Assembly: GCA_009694745.1 (NCBI GenBank)
Contig: SHUF01000013.1
Coordinates: 1 to 56,662 of the forward strand
Source: Acidobacteriota bacterium
Lineage (GTDB): Bacteria > Acidobacteriota > Vicinamibacteria > Vicinamibacterales > SCN-69-37
Length of the DNA stretch: 56,662 bases
Direction of reading: 5' to 3'
Shown: piece by piece, positions 17,162 through 27,332 of the stretch
Position numbering within the stretch: the stretch's first letter is position 1
How the letters are laid out: every line of letters begins with the position of its first letter
The notes under the pieces: model-generated
The model's database searches: none
Told to the model about the DNA's origin: nothing
Seen by the model: only the letters and a program-made list of their open reading frames with translations
Program-made: the position numbers and the translations under genes

Positions 17162-19287
17162 AGGTCGGATCGGGTTTCTGCGGCGTAACCCGCCAGCAGC
17201 AGGTCCTGCGCGCTCAGCGCGTCACCATCGACTGCATCGGGGTCGCGTTCGTAACTGCCGTTGGCCGTCAGCACCCGTCCGCGATGGTTGTCGGCGAGAT
17301 ACGCGGTCAGGACAACTGACCGAAGGTGATCCGCCTGTTTCGGGTCGGTGACCGGGCACAACACTTCGACCCGTCGATCGAGGTTGCGCTCCATGACGTC
17401 GGCGCTGCCGATGTACACCTTCGGGTCTCCCGTGTTCGCGAACCAGAAAATCCGCGAGTGTTCAAGGAAGCGCCCGATGATCGAGCGCACACGGATACGA
17501 TCGCTGACTCCCGGCACTCCGGGCCGAAGCACGCAGACGCCACGCACCAGCAGATCCACCTGGACGCCCGCCTGCGACGCCCGATACAGGTGCCGCACCA
17601 TTTCGGGGTCGGTGATGGCGTTGATCTTCATGATGATGCCGCTTGGTTGGCCGGCTTCGGCCGCGGCAATTTCGCGATTGATGAGTTGCGCCAGTCCCGA
17701 CCGCAGGCTGAGCGGCGCCACGAGCAGCGCCCGATACTGCACCTGGTTCGAGTAGCCGGTCAGGTAGTTGAACAGGTCTGATGCGTCTTCGACAATGGCA
17801 TCGCGCGACGTGAAGAGACCGAGATCGGTGTAGGTCCGCGACGTCATGACGTTGTAGTTGCCGGTGCCCAGATGCGCATAGCGGCGAATACCGTCGGCTT
17901 CCTTGCGCACCACCAGGCACAACTTGCAGTGGGTCTTCAGGTTCAGCAACCCGTACACCACATGCACGCCGGCAGCTTCAAGGCGTTGCGCCCAGAGGAT
18001 GTTGTTGCGTTCGTCGAAGCGCGCCTTGAGCTCCACCAGCACGGCCACCTGCTTGCCGCCGTCGGCAGCCCTGACGAGCAGGTCAACCAGCGGGGAGTTC
18101 GGCCCGATGCGGTACAGGGTCATCTTGATACCCAGCACCTGCGGATCGGCCACGGCCGCGCTCAGGAAGGCCTCTACCGCGCCAAAGGACTGGAACGGGT
18201 GGTGCACCAGGCGATCGCGCTGGCGCAGTTCGGCAAAGATCGCCTCCCCTTCCTCGTCGTCCCAGACGGGCGCCGGAAGGAAGGGATGGTACTTGAGCTC
18301 GGCCCGATGCAGTTGCGTCAGCTCCATCCAGTCGCCGAAGCCGAGGCGTTCCTTGGTGCGGTAGACGTTTTCTTCCTCGATCTCGAAATTCTCGATCAGG
18401 GTGTCGAGCACGCGGCGCGGCACACCGGCTTCCACCTTCAGCATCGACAGCGCCCCGTGCCGCCGTTCGCGCAGGCTCTTGTCGATCGATTCGAGGAGGT
18501 CGTCGGCTTCGTCCTCCTGAATGACGAGGTCGGCGTCGCGCACCACGCGGAAGAGATAGGCGCCCTTCACGGTGGTGCCGGGGAACAGCCGGGCCAGGTT
18601 GGCCCGGATGATGTCTTCGAGGAACACGAATGTCTGGTGACCGCGCGTGGCGAGCCGGTCGGGGAGGAGCACAAAACGCGGCAGCACGTCGGGGATCTTC
18701 ACGCGCGCGAACTTTGTCCGCCCCGCGTGTTTGACGACCACGGCCAGATTCAGGCTCAGGTTCGAGATGTAGGGAAACGGGTGGCCTGGATCGAAGGCGA
18801 GCGGTGTGAGCACCGGCCAGATGTCACGGGCGAAGTACGTCTCGAGATGCTGCGCCACCGCAGGTGTGTAGTCGGCGGGATCCAGGAAGTGGATGTGCGC
18901 CTCGGCAAGTTGCGGGCGAAGGTCGCGCGTCCAGCATTTGGCCTGCAGCGCCAGCATCTCGGTGGCCTGGCGGCGCACCTGCACGAGTTGTTCCTCGGTG
19001 GACATTCCGTCCGGCGACACGTCTTCAGTGCCAGTCCGCTGCTTGCGCAGGAGTGACGCCACGCGAATCATGAAAAACTCGTTCAGGTTGGCGGCCACGA
19101 TCGCCAGGAACTTGACCCGTTCAAGAAGGGGATGGGACGGGTCAGCCGCTTGCGCCAGCACCCGCCGGTTGAACTCGAGCCAGCTCAACTCGCGGTTCAG
19201 GTAGAAGGCTGGGTCGGTCAACGGCCGTTCCGCGGCCGAAGCCGACGCGCTGGGAGTTGGGGCGGTGGCCTCGGGCACGCGGCTCAT
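17158..19287 (-). CDS. ppk1: Polyphosphate kinase 1
   Basis: Encodes 709 residues, normal for PPK1, which makes polyphosphate from ATP. All four domains can be followed: N domain (FYLNRELSWLEFNRRVL, NLNEFFMIRVASL), head domain, and two C domains holding the catalytic histidines, one in KTHCKLCLVV and the autophosphorylated one in RYAHLGTGNYN. ELKARFDERNNI is the conserved ATP-contact segment. Divergent from kup: the intergenic region of 209 bases holds the c-di-AMP riboswitch for kup and a TATAAT on the minus strand at 19296-19301, only 9 bases before the ATG, which would give a very short leader. Confidence 0.95.
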   Translation of the reverse strand: MSRVPEATAPTPSASASAAERPLTDPAFYLNRELSWLEFNRRVLAQAADPSHPLLERVKFLAIVAANLNEFFMIRVASLLRKQRTGTEDVSPDGMSTEEQLVQVRRQATEMLALQAKCWTRDLRPQLAEAHIHFLDPADYTPAVAQHLETYFARDIWPVLTPLAFDPGHPFPYISNLSLNLAVVVKHAGRTKFARVKIPDVLPRFVLLPDRLATRGHQTFVFLEDIIRANLARLFPGTTVKGAYLFRVVRDADLVIQEDEADDLLESIDKSLRERRHGALSMLKVEAGVPRRVLDTLIENFEIEEENVYRTKERLGFGDWMELTQLHRAELKYHPFLPAPVWDDEEGEAIFAELRQRDRLVHHPFQSFGAVEAFLSAAVADPQVLGIKMTLYRIGPNSPLVDLLVRAADGGKQVAVLVELKARFDERNNILWAQRLEAAGVHVVYGLLNLKTHCKLCLVVRKEADGIRRYAHLGTGNYNVMTSRTYTDLGLFTSRDAIVEDASDLFNYLTGYSNQVQYRALLVAPLSLRSGLAQLINREIAAAEAGQPSGIIMKINAITDPEMVRHLYRASQAGVQVDLLVRGVCVLRPGVPGVSDRIRVRSIIGRFLEHSRIFWFANTGDPKVYIGSADVMERNLDRRVEVLCPVTDPKQADHLRSVVLTAYLADNHRGRVLTANGSYERDPDAVDGDALSAQDLLLAGYAAETRSDL

Positions 19288-19295
19288 ACCTGTCC

Positions 19296-19301
19296 ATTAT
19301 A
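19296..19301 (-). promoter_or_regulatory. Possible -10 box for ppk1
   Basis: Minus-strand TATAAT, a perfect sigma-70 -10 hexamer, 8 bases upstream of the ppk1 ATG. No matching -35 hexamer is seen at 17 bases, and transcription from here would leave almost no leader, so ppk1 mRNA may be leaderless or the match is accidental. Confidence 0.35.
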
Positions 19302-19361
19302 GGAGGGGGATGTAACGGGCCCCCGCCGACGCGGCTTGGCGGGAAACGGGCCCATAATAGG

Positions 19362-19490
19362 GGGAACGCCTAGGACGCCATTGGTGGCGTCGCGGGGGAC
19401 CCAGAATATGGGGCGAATCCGGCAGGCTAGGCCTTGCCGGTAGAGGACTTCCAGCCTCGAGCCCGTCAGCTAACCCCGTCGGCGATTGGA
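19362..19490 (+). promoter_or_regulatory. c-di-AMP (ydaO-yuaA type) riboswitch upstream of kup
   Basis: The leader has the conserved elements of the ydaO/yuaA riboswitch in order: a closing CGCC (19367-19370) that can pair with GGCG (19481-19484), a 7-bp hairpin GACGCCA/TGGCGTC, GCGGGGGACCCA with a TGGGGCGAATC partner, a GGCA...TGCC stem, and the signature GAGCCCGTCAGCTAACCCCGT near the 3' end. The kup ribosome site GGAGG (19488-19492) follows at once, so ligand-closed P1 could hide it. c-di-AMP commonly shuts off potassium uptake, which fits the gene behind it. Confidence 0.85.
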
Positions 19491-19496
19491 GGCCTT

Positions 19497-21371
19497 GTGT
19501 CTGCATCCGCGCCTGCGGTTCGTCCGCTCGTACCCCTCACTATTTCTGCCCTCGGTGTCGTGTATGGCGATATCGGCACGAGTCCGCTCTACGCGATGCG
19601 GGAGTGCTTCTTCGGCTCTCATGCGGTTCCGCCGACCCAGGCCAACGTGCTCGGTGTGCTCTCGCTGATCATCTACTCGCTGCTACTGGTCATCTCGATC
19701 AAGTACGTGGCGATTGTGCTGCGTGCCGACAACCAGGGCGAAGGCGGCATCCTGGCGTTGACGGCCTTGTTGCCGAAGCGGGATGCCAACAACCGCGTGG
19801 GCTGGGTCCTGATCCTGCTGGGCATCTTCGGTGCCGCGCTCCTTTATGGTGACGGCATGATCACACCTGCCATCACCGTGCTGGGAGCCATGGAAGGCTT
19901 GAAGGTGGCCACGCCGCTGCTCGAGCCCTACGTGGTGCCCCTGGCAGTTGGCATCCTCGTGGGCGTGTTCGCGATTCAGCGGCACGGTACACATCGTGTC
20001 GGTCGTCTCTTCGGACCTGTGATGGTGCTGTGGTTCGTCGTGCTCGCGGTGTTGGGCATCATGTGGACCATTCGACAGCCCATCGTCCTCACCGCGTTCG
20101 ATCCGCGGCACGCGGTCGCGTTTTTTGCCGAGCATGGGCTGCACGGCTTCGCGGTGCTTGGCGCGGTGTTTCTCGTGGTGACCGGCGGGGAAGCGTTGTA
20201 CGCGGACATGGGACACTTCGGCAAACGGCCCATCTGCCTCGCGTGGTTCGCGCTGGTCCTGCCGTCTCTGCTGCTGAACTACTTCGGGCAGGGCGCGCTG
20301 CTGCTCACAGACAGCTCGGCGGCGGCTCAGCCCTTCTTTCTGCTGGCGCCGCCGTGGGCTCTGTTCCCGCTGGTCGCGCTGGCCACAGCGGCCGCCATCA
20401 TCGCCTCGCAGGCGCTGATCTCCGGTGCCTTCTCCTTGACACGCCAGGCGGTGCAGCTCGGGTACTGTCCGCGCCTGCAGATCAACCACACGTCCTCGCG
20501 CGAGATGGGGCAGGTGTATGTGCCTGACGTGAACTGGGCACTGATGGTGTGCACGATCGCGATCGTGGTCGGCTTCGGCTCGTCTACCGCGTTGGCAGCC
20601 GCGTACGGCATTGCCGTGACCCTGACGATGATCATCACGGCGATCCTGCTGCATGTAGTGATGCTGGAGCGCTGGAAGTGGCCCAAGGCGATCGCCTACT
20701 GCGTGACCGGCACGTTCCTCGCGATCGACCTGTCGTTCTTCGGCGCGAACGTCCTCAAGATACTGCACGGTGGCTGGCTCCCGCTCGTCATCGGCGCCGT
20801 GCTGTTCACGCTGATGACGACGTGGAAGACCGGGCGGCAGGTTGTGGCCGACCGGATTGCCGACCGGGCCATTCCGATTGAAGATTTCATGATGGCCATT
20901 GGGCGGCTGCCGCCGGCGCGCGTCCGAGGCACGGCTGTGTTCATGACGGCACAGCCCAAAGGCACACCACCTGCGCTTGCGCATAACCTCCAATACAACA
21001 AGGTCCTGCACGATCGTGTGGTCACGCTGACGGTCAGGACCGAGCCGGTGCCGCACGTCGCCACCGAGGAGAGGGCGACCGTCCGCTATTTAGGCGAAGG
21101 GATCTCGGATGTGTCACTGCGGTATGGATTCATGGAAGATCCGGATGTGCCCCAGGGGTTGCGCGATGCCCTGCAGAAGGGCCTTGTCGTTGACGAGGAC
21201 CTGACGTATTTCCTGGGCCGGGAAACATTACTTGTGACCCGGACGCCGGGCATGGCCCTCTGGCGAGAGCGATTGTTCGTGTTGATGTCGAGGAACGCCG
21301 TGAGGGCCGTCACCTTCTTCCGTCTCCCTCCGGAACGCGTGGTCGAGTTGGGGATTCAGCTGGAGTTGTAG
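19497..21371 (+). CDS. kup: KUP-family potassium uptake permease
   Basis: Encodes 624 residues from GTG 19497, placed by GGAGG 4 bases upstream. The KUP signature GVVYGDIGTSPLYAMRE is at the N-terminus, followed by about 12 membrane helices (for example YGDGMITPAITVLGAMEGL, TGGEALYADMGHFG) and a C-terminal soluble domain from about residue 470 with RYGFMEDPDVPQGL, the usual end of bacterial Kup. It imports K+ with H+. Translation is predicted to be under the c-di-AMP riboswitch just upstream. Confidence 0.95.
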   Translation: MSASAPAVRPLVPLTISALGVVYGDIGTSPLYAMRECFFGSHAVPPTQANVLGVLSLIIYSLLLVISIKYVAIVLRADNQGEGGILALTALLPKRDANNRVGWVLILLGIFGAALLYGDGMITPAITVLGAMEGLKVATPLLEPYVVPLAVGILVGVFAIQRHGTHRVGRLFGPVMVLWFVVLAVLGIMWTIRQPIVLTAFDPRHAVAFFAEHGLHGFAVLGAVFLVVTGGEALYADMGHFGKRPICLAWFALVLPSLLLNYFGQGALLLTDSSAAAQPFFLLAPPWALFPLVALATAAAIIASQALISGAFSLTRQAVQLGYCPRLQINHTSSREMGQVYVPDVNWALMVCTIAIVVGFGSSTALAAAYGIAVTLTMIITAILLHVVMLERWKWPKAIAYCVTGTFLAIDLSFFGANVLKILHGGWLPLVIGAVLFTLMTTWKTGRQVVADRIADRAIPIEDFMMAIGRLPPARVRGTAVFMTAQPKGTPPALAHNLQYNKVLHDRVVTLTVRTEPVPHVATEERATVRYLGEGISDVSLRYGFMEDPDVPQGLRDALQKGLVVDEDLTYFLGRETLLVTRTPGMALWRERLFVLMSRNAVRAVTFFRLPPERVVELGIQLEL

Positions 21372-21444
21372 CTAGGTCGGGCTCGGGACTTGACCGCTGC
21401 GGCCGGACCCGGGCAGGATGAAGGTATAGGAAGGGGACGCGTCC

Positions 21445-21684
21445 ATGGCCCACACCGGAAAAATTGGCCGCAACGATCTCTGTTCGTGCGGCAGCGGCAA
21501 AAAGTTCAAGAAATGCCACGGGCTCACGGAGCCACGCAGTCGCGCCAACATCATGATGTTCGTGCTGATTGGAACGCTGGTGATCGCTGGACTCGCTGCC
21601 GCCGCCACGTCATTCACCACCGACATCAACCACACAGCCAAGTCCACTGGCGTCTGGTCACCCGAGCACGGTCACTATCACTGA
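21445..21684 (+). CDS. SEC-C motif small membrane protein
   Basis: Encodes 79 residues. The N-terminus has a SEC-C zinc motif ([19 protein letters not shown]) of the kind found at the end of SecA, followed by one transmembrane helix (about 36-58) and a short polar tail with His at the end. AAGGGGAC precedes the ATG. The function of such SEC-C/TM mini-proteins is not known; a role near the Sec translocon is conjecture. Its end overlaps the convergent serine hydrolase by 7 bases. Confidence 0.8.
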   Translation: MAHTGKIGRNDLCSCGSGKKFKKCHGLTEPRSRANIMMFVLIGTLVIAGLAAAATSFTTDINHTAKSTGVWSPEHGHYH

Positions 21685-22865
21685 CGTGATGGGCCGCTCG
21701 CGACCATTCGCGACAGCAGCCAATCCCGTACTGCCGCATCCAGCGCGCGCGTATTCCGCTTCTCGCCTTCCTTCACCGATGTCGTCTGTGTATTAAACGC
21801 AACCAGATACGACGTATCAGACGCCGGATGCAGGTAGAAGTGCGAGATGAAGCCGTTCTGGCCTCCGCTGTGCGCGATGTAGTCCTGCCCGCCGTGACGT
21901 TCCAGGAAAAACGTCAGTCCCATTGACACGCCACCGGACACCGGCACGACCGGTCGCCACATCTCTTCGAGGGACGCGCGCTTCAGGACCGTGTCGTACC
22001 GCGACCTCGTCGCCGCGTCCCGGCTGCCGGTCAGGAACGCGAGGTACTTCGCCATATCGTCCACAGGGGCATTCAACCCCCCGTTCGAGACGGTGATGCC
22101 GCTGTCGAAGTCAAACGGTGCTTCAACCAGTCCGGCATCTGTGACGAAGTAGCTGTGCGAGCGGTCGGTGCGCAGGAATGATGGCGTGCGGTCGAAGAAC
22201 GTCCGGGTCATCCCCAGCGGCCGCAGGATTTCCTTGTCGATGTACGTCTCGAAGGGCTCACTGGTGATGTCTTCGATGGCCCGTCCCAGGAAGACGAGGC
22301 CGGGATTCGAGTACTGGTACTTCGAGCCCGGCGCGAACTCGACGCGCGTGTACGGCATCATGCCCACGAGCTGCGACCACCCGGGCGGCTCAAACGGCTG
22401 CCAGGCGTCTCCAGTATTCCAGGGCCATGTGCCGCTGCGGAACCCGGCCGAATGTGAGAGCAGGTGCCGAATCGTGATCTGCTCGACAGGGCCGAACGAA
22501 TTGACGATGGACCGCAACTCCGGGACGTACTTCATGATGGGGTCGTCGAGTTTCAGCCGGCCTTCGTCCCGCAGTCGCATGATCGCGATACCGGTGAACG
22601 TCTTGGTGATCGAAGCCCAATGGAAGATGGTGTTTGCGTCCACGGGCAGCCCAGCCGACCGATCGCGCATCCCTTCGACCGCACGTTCCACCACCACGCC
22701 CTGCCGCAACAGCGCGGCGCTACTGCCGACGATGGCATGTTGAGCGAGGGCCTGGCGATAGTACGTGCGGAATTGTGGCCAGGTCCCCTGAGCCTGGCTG
22801 GAGGCGGCGACGATGCCCCAGCCGGAAGCCACGACGAGACACCACATCACGAGTGCACGGGTCAT
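21678..22865 (-). CDS. Secreted beta-lactamase-class-C-like serine hydrolase
   Basis: Encodes 395 residues from ATG 22865, with a signal peptide ([17 protein letters not shown]). The class C/penicillin-binding-like triad is present: SITK (the Ser-x-x-Lys nucleophile, in [12 protein letters not shown]), YSN (in [12 protein letters not shown]) and HSGG in place of KTG (AHSGGQNGF). Proteins of this type are esterases, D-aminopeptidases or beta-lactamase relatives; the substrate is open. The ATG overlaps the stop of the 43-codon upstream frame (ATGA). Confidence 0.85.
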   Translation of the reverse strand: MTRALVMWCLVVASGWGIVAASSQAQGTWPQFRTYYRQALAQHAIVGSSAALLRQGVVVERAVEGMRDRSAGLPVDANTIFHWASITKTFTGIAIMRLRDEGRLKLDDPIMKYVPELRSIVNSFGPVEQITIRHLLSHSAGFRSGTWPWNTGDAWQPFEPPGWSQLVGMMPYTRVEFAPGSKYQYSNPGLVFLGRAIEDITSEPFETYIDKEILRPLGMTRTFFDRTPSFLRTDRSHSYFVTDAGLVEAPFDFDSGITVSNGGLNAPVDDMAKYLAFLTGSRDAATRSRYDTVLKRASLEEMWRPVVPVSGGVSMGLTFFLERHGGQDYIAHSGGQNGFISHFYLHPASDTSYLVAFNTQTTSVKEGEKRNTRALDAAVRDWLLSRMVASGPSRQ

Positions 22866-22993
22866 ATGGCCGCCGAGCATATCGCAAGGACGTGGTCGCG
22901 TACGTGGCCGTGCTCCGCACACTTCAGATCGCGAGCAATATCCCGGATAACGGCTTCGTCGAAGAAGTGGCGGAGTTCCTTCACATCCTTCAC
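22862..22993 (-). CDS. Possible 43-residue protein coupled to the serine hydrolase
   Basis: Between argG and the serine hydrolase, GTG 22993 opens a 43-codon frame that ends in an ATGA overlap with the hydrolase start. Its product is charged and helical, with VKELRHFFDEAVIRDIAR and CAEHGHVRDHV. The reverse frame over the same bases also looks helical (VAYVAVLRTLQIA), so coding is uncertain. It may be the tail of a lost gene. I do not recognise it. Confidence 0.3.
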   Translation of the reverse strand: MKDVKELRHFFDEAVIRDIARDLKCAEHGHVRDHVLAICSAAI

Positions 22994-23009
22994 GCCTCGT
23001 GTGATCGGC

Positions 23010-24449
<1,440 letters not shown>

Positions 24450-24487
24450 CTACTCTCGTTGCGCGCTATTTCGTGGAGGTCCTCCGC

Positions 24488-24622
24488 ATGCCCGACGAGC
24501 CCCCGTTCGAACATCCGCGCGGCACCATGGCCATCGTGATTATTTTCGGCGCGCTCTTCGCGCTCGGGTGGCTGGCGATGTACATCTTCCGGTTCCTGGC
24601 GTTGGGAGCGCCGCAACACTAG
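24488..24622 (+). CDS. ba3-type cytochrome c oxidase subunit IIa-like mini-protein
   Basis: Encodes 44 residues: PFEHPRGT, then a single helix (residues 14-38). GGAGG lies 8 bases before the ATG. The sequence fits the short subunit IIa (CbaD) that accompanies ba3-type oxidases, where HPRGT precedes the helix. It is followed 2 bases later by a subunit II N-terminus, which supports the assignment; no subunit I follows. Confidence 0.65.
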   Translation: MPDEPPFEHPRGTMAIVIIFGALFALGWLAMYIFRFLALGAPQH

Positions 24623-24624
24623 TC

Positions 24625-24912
24625 ATGAGCGTCAACGCCTACGAACGCGTGTGGATGTGGGGGGGGGCGGGCGGCCTGATCGTCCTCTTCCTTGCAGCCA
24701 TTGGCATCACTGCGGTCACTCAGGCGGTGCAACCGCCGAGCCATATCGAAACCATCAATCCAGCAACACTCGCTGGTCATCCCGAGTTTGGCGACCCGCA
24801 GGTGAAGACCACCATCGTCGGCATCATCTTCGTGATCCTGGCCTACGCCTACCCATTGGCGACGCTCATCATGACCCCGCGATTTGGGTCACCTCCATTT
24901 CAACCATTCTAA
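24625..24912 (+). CDS. Truncated ba3-type oxidase subunit II-like protein lacking the CuA domain
   Basis: Encodes 95 residues. The first 58 match the start of ba3-type subunit II: NAYERVWMW, one helix, then QPPSHIETINP and HPEFGDP. In a full subunit II the CuA domain would follow; instead comes a second helix (TTIVGIIFVILAYAYPLATL) and a short end, TPRFGSPPFQPF. No Cys/His copper ligands exist. A deletion that joined subunit II to the last helix of subunit I would explain it, but this is inference. It cannot act as a normal electron-accepting subunit. Confidence 0.6.
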   Translation: MSVNAYERVWMWGGAGGLIVLFLAAIGITAVTQAVQPPSHIETINPATLAGHPEFGDPQVKTTIVGIIFVILAYAYPLATLIMTPRFGSPPFQPF

Positions 24913-24981
24913 GGAAGTGAGCCAATGGCCCTGTTCCCTGAGTGTCCGCCTATGGCCAATCGGCGGTGTTAGACTGCGCCC

Positions 24982-25341
24982 ATGCAGGCCCACCACAACG
25001 AGCGCGAGTTGGCGGATTTTATCCGTCACGGAGCGGAACGGCGGCCCGACCAGGCGTTTGGCGAGTACTACTCCGGCAAGACGGCCTCGTGCGCCCTGGG
25101 TGCGGCGTACGAGGCCATGTATCGGCTGCCGGCTGAGCCGGGCAAGTCTCATCCGACACGCGACCTTGACTGGTTTTTTGACTGCCTCGACCGCGTGAAG
25201 CCGTGCCCGCACGAGGGCTGCAAGAAACGCATCTTCCTGGCGGCGCTCCTGGTGCATCTCAACGACGACCATCGGTGGTCGCGCGAGCAGATCGCGGTGT
25301 GGCTCGAGACGACGAACGGCATCGCAAAGCCGGTCGCCTGA
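24982..25341 (+). CDS. Conserved unknown protein, 119 residues
   Basis: A soluble protein of 119 residues with no membrane segment and no signal peptide. A Cys/His cluster (FFDCLDRV, CPHEGCKKRIF, HLNDDHRW) might bind a metal. The last part (WSREQIAVWLETT) looks like a helix pair. I do not recognise the family. The ATG follows a weak Shine-Dalgarno; good codon use and no plausible competing frame support coding. Confidence 0.65.
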   Translation: MQAHHNERELADFIRHGAERRPDQAFGEYYSGKTASCALGAAYEAMYRLPAEPGKSHPTRDLDWFFDCLDRVKPCPHEGCKKRIFLAALLVHLNDDHRWSREQIAVWLETTNGIAKPVA

Positions 25342-25427
25342 GGCCGCCACAGAGCTGGCCCTGGCCAGGGTCGTAGGGAATTTCGTGACGTTTTTCCGGT
25401 GGCGGCGTCCGCCGCTGCGGACCGACA

Positions 25428-26510
25428 ATGGCGGACATGGACGCCACAGAATTTCCCCTGCTTGACCTGCCGTTGCCTTCGCGCCGCGAGATGGAGCGCG
25501 CCTTTCTGCACGGCGACGCGTCATACGACGGCGTGTTCTACACGGGCGTTCGCACCACAGGCATCTTCTGCCGGCCGTCCTGCTCAGCAAAAAAGCCCCG
25601 AATCGAAAATATTGAATTCTTCGGCACGGTAAAGGAAGTGCTGTTCGCGGGGTATCGCGCCTGCCTGAAGTGCCGTCCGCTTGAGGGCGGCGACGACCAT
25701 CCATCGTGGCTGGCCGCGTTGATGGCTCGGATTGACTCCGACCCGGGTGTACGGATTCGTGAGGCGGATCTGAAGGCCATGGGACTTGACCCGGCCCGAG
25801 TCCGCCGCTATTTCGCAACCCGGTACGGCCTGACGTTCCAGGCCGACTGCCGGGCGAGGAGACTGGCGCAGGCGTTGGATTCGATCAAACACGGCGGCAC
25901 CGTGGATGACGCGGTGTTTGACGCGGGATACGCATCACACTCGGGATTTCGCGACGCGTTCGCGAAGGCCTTCGGGGCCACACCCGGCGATGCCACCCAG
26001 TCCGGTGTGGTGCATCTTGGCTGGATCGACACACCTCTGGGCCCGATGATTGCCGGTGCGTCCGACGCGGGTGTCGTTCTCCTGGAATTTACCGACCGAC
26101 GGATGCTCGAGGCCCAGCTAGCAACCGTCCGCCGCCGATTCGGTGCGGGGCTTGTGCTATCCGACCACCCGCACCTGACGCAGCTCCGCACTGAATTGGC
26201 CGCGTACTTCACCGGGACTCTCGCAACGTTCACGGTTCCGGTCGTGGCGCCGGGTACGCCGTTTGAGGAGCGCGTGTGGGCCGAGTTGCTGAAGATCCCG
26301 TACGGCGAGACTCGGTCCTACGAAGACGTCGCGGTGGCGCTGGACAACCGGGCGGCTGTGCGCGCGGTAGGGCGCGCCAACGGACTCAATCGAATCGCCA
26401 TCGTGATTCCCTGTCACCGCGTGGTCAACAAGAGTGGCGAGTTGGGCGGATACGGTGGCGGCCTGTGGAGAAAGCGGCGATTGCTGCACCTCGAGCGCGG
26501 TCACATGTAA
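25428..26510 (+). CDS. ada: Bifunctional Ada: alkyl-DNA repair protein and transcription activator
   Basis: Encodes 360 residues with three parts. The N-terminal Ada zinc domain (about 1-85) has the four Cys ligands 48, 52, 79 and 82; Cys48 would take methyl groups from phosphotriesters. An AraC-type helix-turn-helix follows (about 90-185, RVRRYFATRYGLTFQ; DAGYASHSGFRDAF). The C-terminal O6-methylguanine methyltransferase has IPCHRV with acceptor Cys329 and the GRANGLNRIAIV segment. Ada normally activates its own gene after methylation. ATG 25428 or 25437 may be used. A pair of terminators follows at once. Confidence 0.93.
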   Translation: MADMDATEFPLLDLPLPSRREMERAFLHGDASYDGVFYTGVRTTGIFCRPSCSAKKPRIENIEFFGTVKEVLFAGYRACLKCRPLEGGDDHPSWLAALMARIDSDPGVRIREADLKAMGLDPARVRRYFATRYGLTFQADCRARRLAQALDSIKHGGTVDDAVFDAGYASHSGFRDAFAKAFGATPGDATQSGVVHLGWIDTPLGPMIAGASDAGVVLLEFTDRRMLEAQLATVRRRFGAGLVLSDHPHLTQLRTELAAYFTGTLATFTVPVVAPGTPFEERVWAELLKIPYGETRSYEDVAVALDNRAAVRAVGRANGLNRIAIVIPCHRVVNKSGELGGYGGGLWRKRRLLHLERGHM

Positions 26511-26571
26511 AAACGACCTCAGAGGTCGTTTCGCCAGCGCCCCCCCCCGAAACGACCTCTGAGGTCGTTTT
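26511..26571. terminator. Twin mirror-image terminator hairpins
   Basis: Two hairpins with identical 9-bp arms AAACGACCT/AGGTCGTTT lie at 26511-26531 and 26550-26570, separated by 18 bases that include nine C. Their loops are CAG and CTG, so each is the reverse complement of the other. A-rich and T-rich ends flank each. They lie between the convergent ada and XRE genes and would stop transcription from both sides. Confidence 0.8.
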
Positions 26572-26577
26572 CCAATC

Positions 26578-27162
26578 TCACGCAGTGGTGACGACGACGG
26601 CGGATGTTGGTGTGCGGCTGGTGCGACGGTAGGCGTGCGGTCGCCCGGAGTCGAAATACATCGAGTCGCCCGCCTTGAGCTCGTGGTCAACGCCTTCGTA
26701 GGTCACTGCCATCTGGCCCTGTAACACGTAGAGCACCTCCGCGCCCGAGTGCGTCTGGGGAGGCACCGAGCCGGCCTCTACCGGTTCAAACTCCACGTAG
26801 TACGCGTTCATCTTCCGTTCCGGCGCCGGATAGTCGAGGCATTCAAACGAGTACGACGATCGGCCTTCGGGGTGTTCCGGAAACCGTACGCGCTCGGCCT
26901 TCCGAACCACAGCCACGGTCGGCTTGTTGCGCGCCTCGGTAAAGAAGTACTCGAGCCCCACGCCGAAGACCAACGAGATGCGCAGCAGGGTGGGGAGCGT
27001 CGGGAACAGCCTCCCGCGCTCAATCTTGGAAAGCATCGCGGCTGATAGCGCCGTGTGTTTGCCCAACTCAACCAGTCCCATCTTCTTCTTCAGGCGAAGG
27101 ACTCGCAGTTTTGGACCGATCTCGTAGCGTTCAAGTCCTTCGGTCAGTGTGGCAGACAACAT
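26578..27162 (-). CDS. XRE-family regulator with C-terminal cupin
   Basis: Encodes 194 residues. Residues 14-72 form a helix-turn-helix of XRE type (IGPKLRVLRLKKKMGLVELG, then LSAAMLSKIERGRLFPTLPTL). Residues 110-190 form a cupin (PPQTHSGAEVLYVLQGQMAV; ELKAGDSMYFDSGRPHAYRR). This pairing is the usual form of regulators that sense small molecules or sulfur/redox compounds (PuuR/SutR-like). It diverges from the fasciclin gene with 170 bases between, which may contain its operator. Confidence 0.88.
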   Translation of the reverse strand: MLSATLTEGLERYEIGPKLRVLRLKKKMGLVELGKHTALSAAMLSKIERGRLFPTLPTLLRISLVFGVGLEYFFTEARNKPTVAVVRKAERVRFPEHPEGRSSYSFECLDYPAPERKMNAYYVEFEPVEAGSVPPQTHSGAEVLYVLQGQMAVTYEGVDHELKAGDSMYFDSGRPHAYRRTSRTPTSAVVVTTA

Positions 27163-27332
27163 GGGGGCACCTCGTTTTCTCTCCAGTTACAAGACGGCGC
27201 GCAAATTTCACGTCATTCACTCGACTTCGTTCTGGGTGTCATCCGTGTCGCACTATTTAAACGTCTTTAACCTACGATGAAACGGTGATGACTGCAAGGC
27301 GCAGCCAATCGTAAGCATCAGGAGCAAAGATC

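Noticed and set aside
17872..19056. Long open frame opposite ppk1
   Set aside because: His- and Gly-rich antisense sequence; ppk1 is unmistakable on the other strand.
19683..21056. Minus-strand frame opposite kup
   Set aside because: Extremely Arg/His/Gln-rich, typical of antisense of a membrane protein.
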